64,000 nt of DNA from Undaria pinnatifida (GCA_012845835.1 JABAKD010000017.1:1044001-1108000), one strand, 5' to 3'. Positions 1-11,350 are shown, numbered from the stretch's first letter. Translations and numbers: made by a program. Notes: generated by a model from the sequence alone, not told the origin.

Positions 1-117
1 CTAGACTCGTTTTTACCATAGACTACACACTGTTTGGAAATCTTACGTCGGCATCTTGATTTTTGAGCGGCGAAACGAATGTCAGGAACATCTGTGACCC
101 GGATCGGGGTACCATAA

Positions 118-440
118 ACATATATAGCCGGTCGCCCCTGTGGCGTATATGTTATCCTCGAGCCTGGTATAGGTCAGTTTCGTGAGTTCAAATCTCTCCG
201 AGTGCATCTTGATAGACTACTCGTATAAATTCGTGGGGACCTTTTCTTGCGCACAAATTGACTTGCGGAAAACGCGAGAGCGTGAGTTAACAACAACACT
301 CGATGAAAAATCGACGAGCAGTGGGATTGCTGAACCCTATGCGCGATGAAAAATGAAAGCAAGAACCGGGGGGAAGAAGGGACGACACCTGTGACCACGG
401 CTTGTCCAGAAGCTGGAACGTAGAAGTGTGCGAAAAAAAA
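118..440 (+). repeat. SINE-A copy 1 (tRNA-like head)
   Basis: Dispersed repeat shared with about 34013-34318, 61135-61345 and (reverse strand) 56555-56830. The head resembles a tRNA gene: a pol III A-box-like stretch (tggcgtatatgttat) and a B-box-like stretch (gagttcaaatctctcc). The body contains 'cgcgagagcgtgagtt' and ends near 'cttgtccagaagctggaa'. The tRNA-like head plus shared body points to a tRNA-derived SINE; that class is inferred. Confidence 0.6.
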
Positions 441-690
441 ACGAAAACAGAACAAAACAAAACAAAACAAAATGGCCTGAACGACCGATAGATTGAGTGA
501 TTGAAACTCAACTTTGCAAGCTGCGTGGTACATCTATATTTCATTTATGATATGGTGTCTGAGAACTAAACCTACGATAAGTTGCACAAGCTTTACGGAA
601 GGTCGTTCGCGCGTGTTCCATATTTTATCCTCAGAAAATATATTTAAAAGTATTGTGGAACTTTGAAAGATATTGTGGAAGTGGTCCAGG

Positions 691-1399
691 TAGAGTCCTT
701 CGGAATGCTGCACACACGCACGCACGCACGCATACACGACACGCATACAGAAGCGGCTGCTTTGAAGTGCGGATGCTGGTGTACCATGGCGGCCACAACG
801 TAGAGCTTGATGAACTATGTGTGATTCAGGAACACAACAGCAGGCGACGAACGATTTATTATGTTAGAGCTGAAACAGTGGACCATCTCGCCGACTCCGG
901 GGGGGGGGGGAGGGCATCCATGGCTTTCGCGGACCCCATGACCTCCGTGGGTCTTCACAGCCCCCCCGCACTCGCTTTGGTCTCGCAGACCCTGTTCAAC
1001 GGTGAGTGTGGCCCGGCTGGCAGTCAGACAAACAACCATATTGACAGGCAACCTCGAACGCGCGAAACACGGTTCGAGCAAACAGATGCACAATAGTTTC
1101 CCACAGACCCACAGGCACACAGATAGACACGTTGGTCGTTAGGCCAATACGCTGGCAAACGGGAGACGTGCTGACAGATCGAAAAAACAGAACCACCCCG
1201 TGTACAGGACCGCCGTGACGGCAACGCTAGGCGCCCTGTGATAGACAGGAAGGGTGCCAATGGCCCTGTTTCACCTTCCCGCGCGGAAGGAAACCCGTGC
1301 ACCACGGGGCGCGCGTATGGTAACTCAGCCGTCCCAGTTCCTCGAAACAATAAAGAAAGACAGGAGGCGAGGCGTAGCGGAAAGGCCCGGTTATCCTTC
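691..1399. other. No supported gene
   Basis: Contains a short CACG-type microsatellite near 712-735 and a G run at 899-911. The open frames here show no recognisable domain. Confidence 0.4.
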
Positions 1400-1690
1400 C
1401 GAGTGGTGCGCTACCAGCGCATCCACGGTTGCACACCTCGCACGTAGCTGTTGCAGTTCCGTGAAAAGTCAGAAAGGAGACGGGCGTGGGTAAAGGTACG
1501 GTATATCTCCCGAGTGGTGCGAAACGCGCGCATCAACGGTTGCACGCCCCGTACACAGCGCGTAGCTGTCGCAGTTCACGGAAATTCAGAAAAGAGGCGG
1601 GCGTGGGCAAAGGAGCGGTATACCTCCCGAGTGGTGCGAAACGCGCGCACCAACGGTTCCTCGCCTCGCCCACGCAGCGAATATAGGCCT
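1400..1690 (+). repeat. Tandem repeat, about 115-bp unit
   Basis: Two full units and one partial begin with 'gtggtgcg' at about 1402, 1515 and 1633, sharing 'gggcgtgggcaaagg' and 'tatacctcccga'. They lie upstream of the DIRS-like pol region and may belong to its leader or terminal repeat. Confidence 0.6.
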
Positions 1691-2099
1691 CATGTTGAGG
1701 AGGGGGCAGAGCTTGGAGGCTCGTTTTGGAGGCCAGAGCCCTGGACCCAACGAAAGGTGTCACGCGATAGGCGGAGTTCGGGCACAGGCCCGGCTAACAA
1801 CGCACATCGCCCCCCCCCCTTACCCCCTTGGTCTCTGTTATGTTGTCGTTTGCGTTTCGGTTGTGCGTTTTGGTTTCTTCGTGTACTTGCAGCTGGTGTC
1901 GTTCTTTCTCGTCGTTGTTTTCCGGCGACCACGACGCGATAAAACAAACGAAGAAAAACACAGACACACAGACGCCAGAACCTCGGGTGTTAACCATAGA
2001 ACGGTACAGTAGCCAAACAAACACAGCCCTTGTTAGCAGCCACGCTTGCTATTTGTACGGGGAAACAATACCCCAACTACACAGCACATGCCCCCTCAC

Positions 2100-2487
2100 T
2101 CCCCACGTACACACAGGACCGAATGCGCGGCCCAGGGATCACGGCGGCGAGAAACCGCCGAAAAACGAATTAGACGCGAACACGCGCGGTCGGGTCGAGT
2201 CGGGGGCGAGTAGCGGGTCAGCACGCGCGCGGCGTCCTAATGGGGCGTGGCTAGGTCGACCCCGGACCGACCCCGCGGTAGAGAATTGGCACCACAAACG
2301 AGAAAACCTGGAAAAGGACGACCTCTTGGCAGCAGGACGCGAGGATTTACTGTATCAGTTAGCCGACATCTATACCCTCCTGGTCGTTGCGAAAGGTAGC
2401 GCAGTGGGCGAAGTGGCCCGTTCGATGGGCGGCACGCTGACAGCCCCCTCCAGTAGGCCCCACACAGATCCGTCAGTACTTCGGTGA
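2100..2487 (+). pseudogene. Possible N-terminal part of the DIRS polyprotein
   Basis: An open stretch ending in a Leu/Glu-rich segment (ENLEKDDLLAAGREDLLYQL) lies just upstream of the reverse transcriptase in the same orientation. No domain is recognised; assignment to the element rests on position only. Confidence 0.3.
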
Positions 2488-2689
2488 CTCCAATGGTTTC
2501 CGAGACATAGACAAACTCATTACGATCCCTACGAAGGGGTTCCCGTCCCCGTAGCAGCCATCTAGAGCAGAGCTAGACCGTTCACTACGTTACGGCAACC
2601 ACGCAGCGCCATAGGACACCTCCCGGCTATCTGGGAAAAAATTGCAGACGACGTATGGCGCGAAAACTGCCTAGCAATTCGAAAGGCGG

Positions 2690-3508
2690 CCGTGTACGAA
2701 GTTCGGAGTGCGCTTGAGAACAAAGTTTCCTAACAAAGGTATTCTTATGAGCAAGGCCGACGTTTCAGACGCCTTTCGGAACGTAGGTAGACCCCGACCA
2801 GGCACATAGTTTATGTTCTTAGTGGGGGACTTCATAGTAATCGATTTCAAATTAACTTGCGGGTGATCGGGATCCCCGGAGTACTGGGGGAGTCAAGCCT
2901 CGGCCGTCGACCACGCACACTGCAGCACCACGCTAGAGTCCACAAGGTTGCTTGACGAAGAAAAGAAAATGATGGCACATGTAAAGTTGGCGGAGGCGTG
3001 GGAGGAAGGAAACCCTACTCCGGAACCCCCGGAGGCCAAAATCAGACCGCATCCAGGAGGAGGAAAATCTGATCCCTTTTTGACCACAGTGTACGTAGAC
3101 GACTTCTTACTTGTAAGAGTGCAACGGGCAGATGCCGATCGTTCCCCCCTAGAGGCATCGGCCTCTCTAGCATCGGATTGCGTACGGCTGTTCGGACCGG
3201 GAAAGGACGGCGTGATCCCGATCCTCGCACCCAAAAAGAGCGCATATTGGAACACCACGATCGACGCCCTTGAGTTCACCGTCAATTCCCACACTCCGAC
3301 GATATCCTTTTCCCGTCAGAAAACCGAAGCAATAAAAACACCACTATACGAGCATTGGCCCGTCAGTAGACGCCGCGCAAAGGGGCGGGAGGTTCTTAAT
3401 ATGGCCGGCAAGCTGTGGGACCTTACGTATGTAGTGCGGGCAGGCAGGTATTTCGTATCGAGATTTTTGCGACTCACCGGGTTGTACGACTCAGAAGATG
3501 GAAAATAA
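2690..3508 (+). pseudogene. DIRS-like reverse transcriptase remnant
   Basis: The segment near 2745-2785 reads MSKADVSDAFRNV, an RT motif with the first catalytic Asp. After a stop, 2815-2935 continues with 'GDFIVIDFKLTCG' and 'SGSPEYWG' (one stop inside), a pattern I associate with DIRS-type RTs. The catalytic box YVDD is at about 3092-3103 within VYVDDFLLVRV. It is followed by APKKSAYW and the RT/RNase H connection 'AGKLWDLTYVVRAGRYF'. Two stops and at least one frame change make it non-functional as read. Confidence 0.8.
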
Positions 3509-3880
3509 CAGAACCACGCCGTTCGCCTGGGCCGCAAGTTTCATGCCGACCTCCTCGCTTGGATGTGGACCTGCTTGGACTTTCGGGAATGGTGGTCACG
3601 GCCTGCGCGATGCTTGAATTAGTAGGCGACCACCCGTCGGTCGAAGAGAACCTCGTGTGATGCGCGTTAACACCGCGGCGGCAGTATCCTGGGTCTACAA
3701 GTGCGGCGGGGCCAGGGCCAAAAGGGCGGGCCTAACGATGAGAGTGTTTGGACGCCTCGAAATCAAAGGCGGGTGGAGTCACACCGCCAAGCACATCCCT
3801 TGCACGCAGAACGTACTGGCAGACGGCATATCGCGGTGGCCACGGCGCGACATAGGTCATAAGATCCGGAAACTAACTAA
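3509..3880 (+). pseudogene. RNase H-like segment of the DIRS element
   Basis: Continues from the RT after a frame change. NTAAAVSWVYKCGGARAK is followed by 'HIPCTQNVLADGISRWP', resembling the C-terminal RNase H signature of DIRS and Ty3-like elements (HIPG..N..AD..SR). The Asp of the 'LADGISRW' motif is kept. Confidence 0.7.
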
Positions 3881-4029
3881 CGCAGACGATTGCTCGGCGC
3901 GGCCCATCGGGGAAAAAGGAGAAGGAACATTTTCGTTAGTGCTAGAATCTTCGTGTATTGCCCATGGACACTACGAAATATTGTGGAATATCATGACGAA
4001 CGGACCGGGGGGCGCGTGACGGCCTCGTG

Positions 4030-5165
4030 ATTTGCCGAACATGCGGAACGCCCCGTCGGACAACAACTTGCTGCCTGCTCTCGTGTATCGTGCGGTCTCG
4101 AGGATCAGGGAGCAAGGCAGAGATACCGCGTTTGGTGGAGACCCTCGCTGTAGCGTCGGTCGGGGAAAGCACCCAGAGAAACTACTTGGGAAAGTGGAAT
4201 ATCTGGGTGAAAGAGAGGGACGCGCAGGGAAAAGGGCCGTGGTTGCATACGCTAGCGAACCAGGACCTGGTCCTGGCAGAAGCGTTGGAGTTCATGACGT
4301 GTCGGTGTCTCGTGCACAACAACCAACAGTCCACGGTAAGGGGATATTAAGCCGCGATCAATTACCTTCCCAACATGTACGCGGGTGGGAGCTGCCGACC
4401 TCGCACTGTATGATCGTGGCTGTAGCAAAAGGTAGTGACAGAGCGCACGGATTGACCACGAAGAGGAAACCCTGTAGGTTGCCCTTGACGTGGTCCATGT
4501 TGTTTCAAGGGAAACGGGTAGTTACAGCCATAGCAGACGAGAGTCGAGTCATGTGCTTGGGCCTCGCGTTGGCATTGTGGTATTTTCCGCTGTGCAGAGC
4601 GTCAGAGTTGTGGGCCTACGCGAACTGGCAAGTACATCCCGAGTTTTGCCTGATCCGTAGCAGCGTGACTTTTTCCGGGGAGACGCATAGCTCGCGTTCG
4701 AACATCGTTCGTCCGCGGACGCGCGGTACAGGTGCGGTTTGTGGCCTCCAAGAATGACCAAAAGTCTAGAGTGGGCCATACGATCAGTCGCACGCGCGCT
4801 GCGGGCACAACGGCAAGGGGGGTCGGGTTGGAGGCGCGTTCGAAGCGGTGCTCGAGTTGATCGACGTGCACCCTCAGCTCCTCGGGGAAGCCCCTCTAAC
4901 CGCCGGGTTGGCGCCCGGCGGATGGAGGGTGTTAACGCGCCCAGAAGTGGTAGTAGCGTTGAGACTAATGGTGGGAAGCAGCGGTAAAGACCCCGCTAAG
5001 TACGCCCTGCACTCGGGAAGAATAGGGGGGGGCACGCGACTGGCCAACCAGGGGATCCCTGAGTTACAAATTCAAAGGGCAGGGAGGTAAAAATCGCGGG
5101 CTTTTATGACATACGTGCGAGCGGCGGGGGAAGGAGCAGAGCACGTACCCGCCGCCCTCGCGAAT
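4030..5165 (+). pseudogene. Tyrosine recombinase of the DIRS element
   Basis: The N-terminal SAM-like part is near 4138-4350 (STQRNYLGKWNIWVKERDA). After a stop and frame change the catalytic domain continues: 'CRASELWAY' near 4595 supplies the first catalytic Arg, 'LHSGRIGGGTRLANQG' near 5010-5057 the HxxR pair, and 'AFMTYVRA' near 5100-5125 the Tyr nucleophile. In the usual GRW-K-S segment the Trp codon is replaced by a stop (GR*KSRAF). At least three lesions are visible, so the recombinase is dead. Confidence 0.8.
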
Positions 5166-5330
5166 ACAAGTCAAGATAGTGCTAAAGAGATGTGAAGCGC
5201 ACGGGGCTTGCGTCATGGTACCAGGCTTGCCTTGTGGAGTGAGAGTTACTTTGCCCCGCAGGGGGAGGAGCGGGGCATAAGCTGGTTTCGGGTTAGCCTG
5301 GTACTTTTAAGTTTTGCTTCGTAAGTTTTT

Positions 5331-5909
5331 TTTTGCGTGGGGGGTGAGAATATATCAGCGCCCCTCACGGTGGCGAGGGGATTTGCGGTTTGCCGCAGCA
5401 CCTCCACTTTCAATTGAAGCCCGGCACGGAATGTGCCGCCTTCGACAAATTGATGACCAGAATTCTTGAGCTATAACAAACTGGGAATAATTGAAGGTGC
5501 TTCTAGGTCTAGAGCGAGACTCTGGAGGTACGAGGGGGTAGGGCCAGGAGAGAGGTAGTCAGTGCAGCTGTAGACCAATCAACAGCAGCCTCTAGGTGAG
5601 GTCTAGGAAGATGCACCAGCTGCATTTGAGTAGGAGGATGTTTGAAATCGTATTGAAAACAGAGTGGAACAAGTTCAAAATTGAACGGGAAAACCGCCCG
5701 GTCTCTTTTGGTAGCACTGGTCTCTTGTAGCGGACATGGCCCAGGGTGGAGCTGAGGGATGGCTAGTAGGGCAAGGAGCCAGTGGATGGAGCGGCACAGG
5801 ATGGAGGTTAGGAGCTAAAGAGTACGAGATGGATGGTTGAAGCGAGTAGATTCATAGCAAGCTGTGAGGACGAGACGAGCAGGGAGCACGAGGACATGTT
5901 GTCAGTTGT
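5331..5909. other. No gene recognised between retroelements
   Basis: Holds a short hairpin (5366-5385, cccctc...gagggg) and unassigned sequence that may be leader or LTR of the next element. No clear LTR pair or primer-binding site was found. Confidence 0.35.
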
Positions 5910-6119
5910 GTGTCCTCCTCAACCTCTCGCACTGAGACAGTAATAAAGGACAATGAACCACTTCTTGAATCGAACTACTGCATCAGCATTGCGAACCAGC
6001 AGTCTCAGCACACCCAGCAATCTCAGCACAGCAGCACCCAGCAGCGTTCTGCACAGCTGACTTCCAGTACCCTATCAGTGGCGTTGTCAGCAGGACTGTT
6101 CTTCTCAGCTCGTGCGAAG

Positions 6120-6576
6120 ATGTCTTCGGTTAACGGTGAGGAGGGCGTTGTGGGGAGGGGGGGGAAGGGTGGGTTGTCGTCTCCGCCTCTTGCCGCGCGC
6201 ACTAGAGCCCAAGTGCATGCGGCACGCATAGATCAGGCCCCGTCCCCCGTCGCGTCCCGTCCCGCGATGAGCAACGGCTCATGTAGCTAGTTCGGAGCCG
6301 CGGGGGAATTGCCCCCGCAAACTGCCGGTGGTGAAAGTTGGGCCCGCGCATGTTGCGAGTTCACCGCAGGGGAGTCGTAAAGAGCGGAAGTCGGGTACGA
6401 GTAGCGTAGCCGGCTCTTCCGCATCTAGCCCCATTTGCCGTTCCCCGCCGATTATCGTATCCTCAGCCGATGACATCCCGAAACCGATCCCTACGTCGCC
6501 CCTCATTCCGCCCGCCGTGATGACTGTAACGAGCAAGCCATATGGTGATCGCCGTGATGCGCGGCCCCCGGCCTGA
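6120..6576 (+). pseudogene. Gag N-terminal region, frameshifted
   Basis: An ATG at 6120 opens MSSVNGEEG followed by a Gly/Ala/Pro-rich stretch that stops at 6290. A second frame (6328-6576) continues with Ser/Pro-rich sequence (SSADDIPKPIPTSPLIPPAV) and ends where the palindrome begins. Low-complexity composition is usual for the N-terminus of plant and algal Gag proteins. Confidence 0.45.
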
Positions 6577-6577
6577 C

Positions 6578-8260
6578 ATCACCCCACCGAGCTGCCTACT
6601 CCTAAACGCTTGATTATACGTCCTAGACCGAGTAAACATCCCCCCCGCTAACCGTACAGACACAGTTGCTCTGGTCTGATTCAGCGCTAGGTCCTCCAAC
6701 GATTCCATCAAGTCATCGACACTACCGAAGGGTAACGCACGCATGTTCCTGCCCGCAAAAATTTGTGCACTCAGCCGCGCAAACTGATCATCCACCCCCG
6801 TTTTTATCACTGTCTGCATCGCCCCGTCCTCGGGAGCAACGTGACGACGCATCTAACGTTACCTACTAGTAATCTCATCTCCGACAAATAACTACTGAAC
6901 GGGGTGCCTACCGGCACCACCAAGTTCTGCAAAGCCTGCATCACAGCCGCAGGCGTGGCTCTGCTCAAAACCACGACAAAGACAACGAATAATATGCTGC
7001 AGGATATCTGGTCCATGCCGCTCCTCGTTCTGAAGGCGTCCTCCCTGGGAAAAGACTTCCACGACCATCGACTTGATCGCCCGTGCCTGGGGTGGGGCGG
7101 AACGAACAGCGCGCAACACATACCGCTCAAGTCATTTCTCCCACCTCTTGGCTCATAAGTACGGATGCGGATCATCACACGCTACTCGCAGACTCGACGC
7201 CGCATCACGCAAGGCGGACGTAAACTGTTACTATTTCGGAGACATTATGGTCTGGGGCTAAAGGCAAGTGGGGGATCGGCATGAGGACCCCCTGTATTCA
7301 AGCGTGCATAAGCTCTTTGGGTCGCGCCACGACGGCTTGTACTTAGGTCGTGGCCCTGCGCCCCTACTCTAATAGGCGAAGAGTTCGTAACGCCGGACAC
7401 GCTTGTTGCTCCCCCGTTTACTCCCGCCCCAGTACCAGGCCCCTCGCTAGTTACGAACCCTTCGCCTAGTAGGGGCGCAGGGCCACGACCTAAGTACAAG
7501 CCGTCGTGGCGCGACCCAAAGAGCTTATGCACGCTTGAATACAGGGGGTCCTCATGCCGATCCCCCACTTGCCTTTAGCCCCAGACCATAATGTCTCCGA
7601 AATAGTAACAGTTTACGTCCGCCTTGCGTGATGCGGCGTCGAGTCTGCGAGTAGCGTGTGATGATCCGCATCCGTACTTATGGACCAAGGGGTGGGAGAA
7701 ATGTCTTGAGCGGTATGTGTTGCACGCTGTCCGTTTCGCCCCACCCCAGGCACGGGCGATCAAGTCGATGGTCGTGGAAGTCTTTTCCCAGGGAGGACGC
7801 CTTCAGAACGAGGAGCGGCATGGACCAGATATCCTGCAGCATATTATTCGTTGTCTTTGTCGTGGTTTTGAGCAGAGCCACGCCTGCGGCTGTGATGCAG
7901 GCTTTGCAGAACTTGGTGGTGCCGGTAGGCACCCCGTTCAGTAGTTATTTGTCGGAGATGAGATTACTAGTAGGTAACGTTAGATACATCGGTCATGTTG
8001 CTCCCGAGGACGGGGCGATGCAGATAGTGATAAAAACGGGGGTGGATGATCAGTTTGCGCGGCTGAGTGCACAAATTTTTGCGGGCAGGAACATGCGTGC
8101 GTTACCCTTCGGTAGTGTCGATGACTTGATGGAATCGTTGGAGGACCTAGCGCTGAATCAGACCAGAGCAACTGTGTCTGTACGGTTAGCGGGGGGGCGT
8201 GGTTACTCGGTCTAGGACGTATAATCAAGCGTTTAGGAGTAGGCAGCTCGGTAGGGTGAT
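6578..8260. repeat. Large palindrome: two 0.81-kb inverted arms, 58-bp spacer
   Basis: 6578-7391 is the reverse complement of 7450-8260 with only scattered substitutions and small indels. The spacer is 7392-7449. The right arm is in the normal Gag orientation and continues into the zinc knuckle; the left arm is an inverted copy inserted between the Gag N-terminus and core. Both arms end close to 'atcaccctaccgagctgcc' or its complement. Confidence 0.9.
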
Positions 8261-8310
8261 TTCAGTCGAGGTCCACCATTTTGAGGACGAAGCTGAGGAA
8301 TTAATGAAAG
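7556..8310 (+). pseudogene. Gag core domain
   Basis: Reads PHLPLAPDHNVSEIVTVYVR, then (one frame shift) DAASSLRVACDDPHPYLW, ARAIKSMVVEVFSQGGRL and, after another shift near 7925, VGTPFSSYLSEMRLLVGNV and SVDDLMESLEDLALNQ. The alpha-helical pattern directly before a CCHC knuckle fits a retrotransposon capsid domain. The same text appears inverted at 6578-7280. Confidence 0.6.
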
Positions 8311-8325
8311 TGTACGCCATTATGC

Positions 8326-8884
8326 GTGAGAAAGGGCTTCGGCAGGAATAATAAAGATCCACCATTCTATGTCTCTTTCAATTCCCGCGAGGAACGCGAC
8401 GCAGCTCGCAGGGCGTTTGGGCCCAACTGTCTGAACTGCGGTGACGGCGTTCATTTCGCTCGTGAATGCCCCGCCAAATTTATCAACCGCTCCGCTTTAA
8501 GTCACCCTGCCGTCGGGAATGATACCCCCGACGAGGCAGAAAAGCGCTGGCGCCGGTGGCAATACAGGTTGTGTCAGTGGGCGCAGGTCCGTGCCAACCG
8601 TAACAATAGCAACACATGAGAAAAATGTCGGCGATAAGTTGGCCACCTTGTCGGCAGCACCGCGGCCGTTCCTCTCACCCCTTTCCACTCCTCGCGATGC
8701 AGGTGGAGTTTGTACGAGAGTAGCCGTGGGGCCAAGCGGACCCGCGGCTACGAGCCCACTTAGTTCGGTGGGCTCCGTACTGCACTATGCGGCGCCGGGC
8801 CAAGAGGTAAGATGCAATCTGTCTATGAATGGTAAGAGTCGCAACACAAATAATCGCTTTCTAGCTGGAAATGAGAGTAATTAG
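8326..8884 (+). pseudogene. Gag nucleocapsid with CCHC zinc knuckle
   Basis: Contains CLNCGDGVHFAREC, a perfect C-x2-C-x4-H-x4-C knuckle near 8431-8472, preceded by FYVSFNSREERDAARRAFG. The frame closes at 8619; an overlapping frame from about 8600 (KNVGDKLATLSAAPRP) carries on to 8884, so one frameshift is needed. Confidence 0.75.
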
Positions 8885-9282
8885 CCCGGATCGCCGTCGA
8901 GCGTTCATTCTGTATCACCCCTTTGCACACGTCCCGTCGTTAATAGCGATACGGCGCGACCTGGCCGTCCGAGCGGCGCTATTAATCGGATTAGGCCCCC
9001 GGTTGCGACGCAGGTTCAAAGCGGCATAGAAGAGCCAGGTGTAGCAGCGAGTAGTCATACCTTATCCATTCAATGTCTGCTACTTACTGCAGTAGGGGAA
9101 CAGAGGGCGCCCCCTTCGGCTGATCAACCGAAGTTATTGTCAACCCCCTGTTCCAGGATACGAATGCCCGGCGAGTTGCAGGAGAAGGAACTAGGAACCG
9201 TGAGCAAGTTTGGTGTTGCCCAGGTCGTGGTACACCTAGTGCCCCTCGCGCGGGACGAGCCCTGCCAACGCCAGTTGGAGTT

Positions 9283-10100
9283 GTGCTTGTTGGTAGAAAT
9301 AAAGTGATGAGTCTTCGAACACGACAACGCGTGCGTGTGCCAATTGAACGGAAATTGATTAATACAATCGAAAAAAAGAGTAGGGACGACTTTGACCCAG
9401 AGGTGGTCGGCACTGCCCATGCATCGAGCATAAACTTGCCTGCTTTGAACGCTGGGGAACAGTGGGCGAAGATTGTTAGTAGCTTGAAAATCGGCGTGGG
9501 TGACGACTTTCCCGACCCCAAGGGCAACGATACCATATACGCCCTTGATGCGCCTGTGAGAAAAGCGTCTGATACCCCTCGCTCCGTATTTCCCTCTGCC
9601 CGCGTGTTACTCTCGAACAGGGAACTTGCTGCCTACCTGTCAGAATTTTCGCGAGCAGTAGGCGGAGAAGTGAGATTGAATAGGAAACACCATACAGCTG
9701 GCTTGCAGCTGTTCGCGGGCAGCAGGGTCCCGAGGACCCACGCATGTACAGCTCTGTTGGACACGGGAGCCTAGCATCCTTCATCCAAGCGAAGGCATGG
9801 CTGCGTGTTGTGCTGCGTCGGAAGATGGGTTAACACAGTAGCTCAGAAAACTTGGGGAGGTTTCCATGGTGTGCCTTTAGTCACCTCCAGTCGTGTGCGG
9901 TTGGATATTCACCTAGCAAGTAGCGGAAAAAATGGGCGCCAGCCTACGCCGCCCTCAAATGTATGTATGGTAGCGCACGCCCACGTTGTGCTCGATACCG
10001 CGATGTCGACAGCAATATTGCTCGGTCGGGATAGCTGGTCACATTTTCCCTTGCGGAAGAGATATCAGCGACAACGAAACGATTTTAACCTTTGTTGAAC
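9283..10100 (+). pseudogene. Retropepsin-like aspartic protease
   Basis: The first segment runs to HACTALLDTGA (9743-9774) with the catalytic D-T-G. A stop follows, but in another frame the sequence continues ASFIQAKAWLRVVLRR, the expected segment after the DTG loop. Further down, after more shifts, 'VVLDTAMSTAILLGRDSW' (about 9985-10040) matches the C-terminal 'ILGRD' element of Ty3-like proteases. At least two frameshifts make it a pseudogene. Confidence 0.7.
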
Positions 10101-10368
10101 CCGACCGGGATCTTGAGGTAACTAATCAACGTTACACTCAGTGGGTGAACAGTGCAGTAGGCATGATTGAGACAGGTAGTGAACGAAGCGGAGAGGGTCC
10201 GAGAAGAAGCGACAGATTATTGCCAAGGGGTACGGTGTGGTATCAAACCAGTGCATAGCATTGCACGTATGGGGTGGAGCGAGTGTGGAGGGGGGTGGCA
10301 TATAGACTATACTGACGGGAGAAAGCAAAAGGGTCGGGAGGACGAGGCATGAATGATTATCGTATCGT

Positions 10369-11070
10369 ATGCCAGGTACATACGAGTACCGGCGGGAAGT
10401 ATGGCAGGACTTACCTGGTATACTTTTGCAACAGCAGCTGCAACAGCAATCGCCAAATCACCTCGTACCTCGAACGTACAACTGCTGTATCATCATCTAT
10501 AGCAGTCCAATCATAGACTATGTACCTGGACCTCTTTCCTCTCCTGTATGCGAGGGCTCCTATGATATGTATGTATCGGCCACGAAACTCATGAATCACG
10601 CAGCTTTCAACGTTAAATCTAGACCGGTCAACAATTGGAACTCAGTATCGACCGCTCAACTGGTCGAACTCACATCTGACGTCCTTGCTTCTCTCCTTTC
10701 CCTGGTGGCCAGACTCCGTCCAAACCCACGCCCAACGGCCATCTACGATGCCGAGCGACCCTTGAAATTTCCTCGCCCCCCTAATTTCCAATTGACCACT
10801 TCTTCAGAACAAGGAGCTCGCCTTCAAGGGAACCAGAGGCGCCGACGTGTGGTACACTCTCGTGGCGCACCACGTAGTTGCCCAAACCCAGGACTCCTAA
10901 CCCAGGACGACGCGGTGTACATGAAAGAACACGGCCACGACATCGACCGTCGGTTCGGACGGAGTGAGATGACACACCTCCGTGTCTGGTGGCAGGGCAA
11001 ACGGAAGCAAGAGACTGCGACAGTCAACAAGCTAAGGGGATGGGCACTACGGGAGCTGGCGGAGGCTTAG
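10369..11070 (+). CDS. Unrecognised open frame, 233 codons
   Basis: The longest open frame after the protease remnant, same orientation. It has a Gln-rich patch (LLQQQLQQQ), a Leu-rich stretch (TSDVLASLLSLVARL) and a basic C-terminal half (GNQRRRRVVHSRG). No domain or catalytic motif is recognised. Its end runs into the first unit of a tandem duplication (11030-11350), and it may be the decayed 3' part of the retroelement or chance. Confidence 0.25.
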   Translation: MPGTYEYRREVWQDLPGILLQQQLQQQSPNHLVPRTYNCCIIIYSSPIIDYVPGPLSSPVCEGSYDMYVSATKLMNHAAFNVKSRPVNNWNSVSTAQLVELTSDVLASLLSLVARLRPNPRPTAIYDAERPLKFPRPPNFQLTTSSEQGARLQGNQRRRRVVHSRGAPRSCPNPGLLTQDDAVYMKEHGHDIDRRFGRSEMTHLRVWWQGKRKQETATVNKLRGWALRELAEA

Positions 11071-11350
11071 CTTTGTCAACGCTAGTGAAACGTCGGGCAC
11101 TGGCCTTCGCTACCAATGGTGCGGCGAGCAAGGAGAACATGGTCGAGGTGGTTCGGGACAGCGACGATACCACTCTATGTAGAGACTGCGAGGCTCAACA
11201 AAGCTGGAGGGTTGGGCACTACGGGAGCTGGCGGAGGCCTGGCGTTGTCAACGCTAGTGGAGCTTCGGGCAGAGGCTTTCGCTACCACCGGTGCGAACAA
11301 GGAGAACATGGTCGAGGTGGTTCGGGACAACGACGGCACTACTTTATGTA
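11030..11350 (+). repeat. Head-to-tail duplication, about 172-bp unit
   Basis: Units start at about 11030 and 11202 with 'gggcactacgggagctggcggagg' (shared over more than 20 bases) and both end in 'gtcgaggtggttcgggac'. The second unit's end forms the left arm of the next palindrome. Confidence 0.8.

Larger units (their letters stand above)
1690..5330 (+). mobile_element. Degenerate DIRS-like (tyrosine-recombinase) retrotransposon
   Basis: In order on the plus strand there are reverse transcriptase, RNase H-like and tyrosine recombinase segments, with no aspartic protease and no DDE integrase. That order and the recombinase define DIRS-type elements. The frame changes several times and there are in-frame stops, so the copy is dead. 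The downstream part (5215-5305) has a GC-rich hairpin (gccccgc/gcggggc) and an outer inverted pair (gtaccaggc/gcctggtac) that may belong to the 3' end. The element ends are not defined. Confidence 0.75.
6120..10258 (+). mobile_element. Truncated LTR-type retrotransposon (Gag-protease part)
   Basis: On the plus strand there is a Pro/Ser-rich Gag N-terminus, a Gag core, a CCHC zinc knuckle, a basic/Gag C-terminal stretch and a retropepsin-like protease. No reverse transcriptase, RNase H or integrase follows, so pol is missing or lost. The Gag region is broken by an inverted duplication (6578-8260) and by several frameshifts. Ty3-like affiliation is inferred from the DTG protease linked to Gag. 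Confidence 0.7.
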
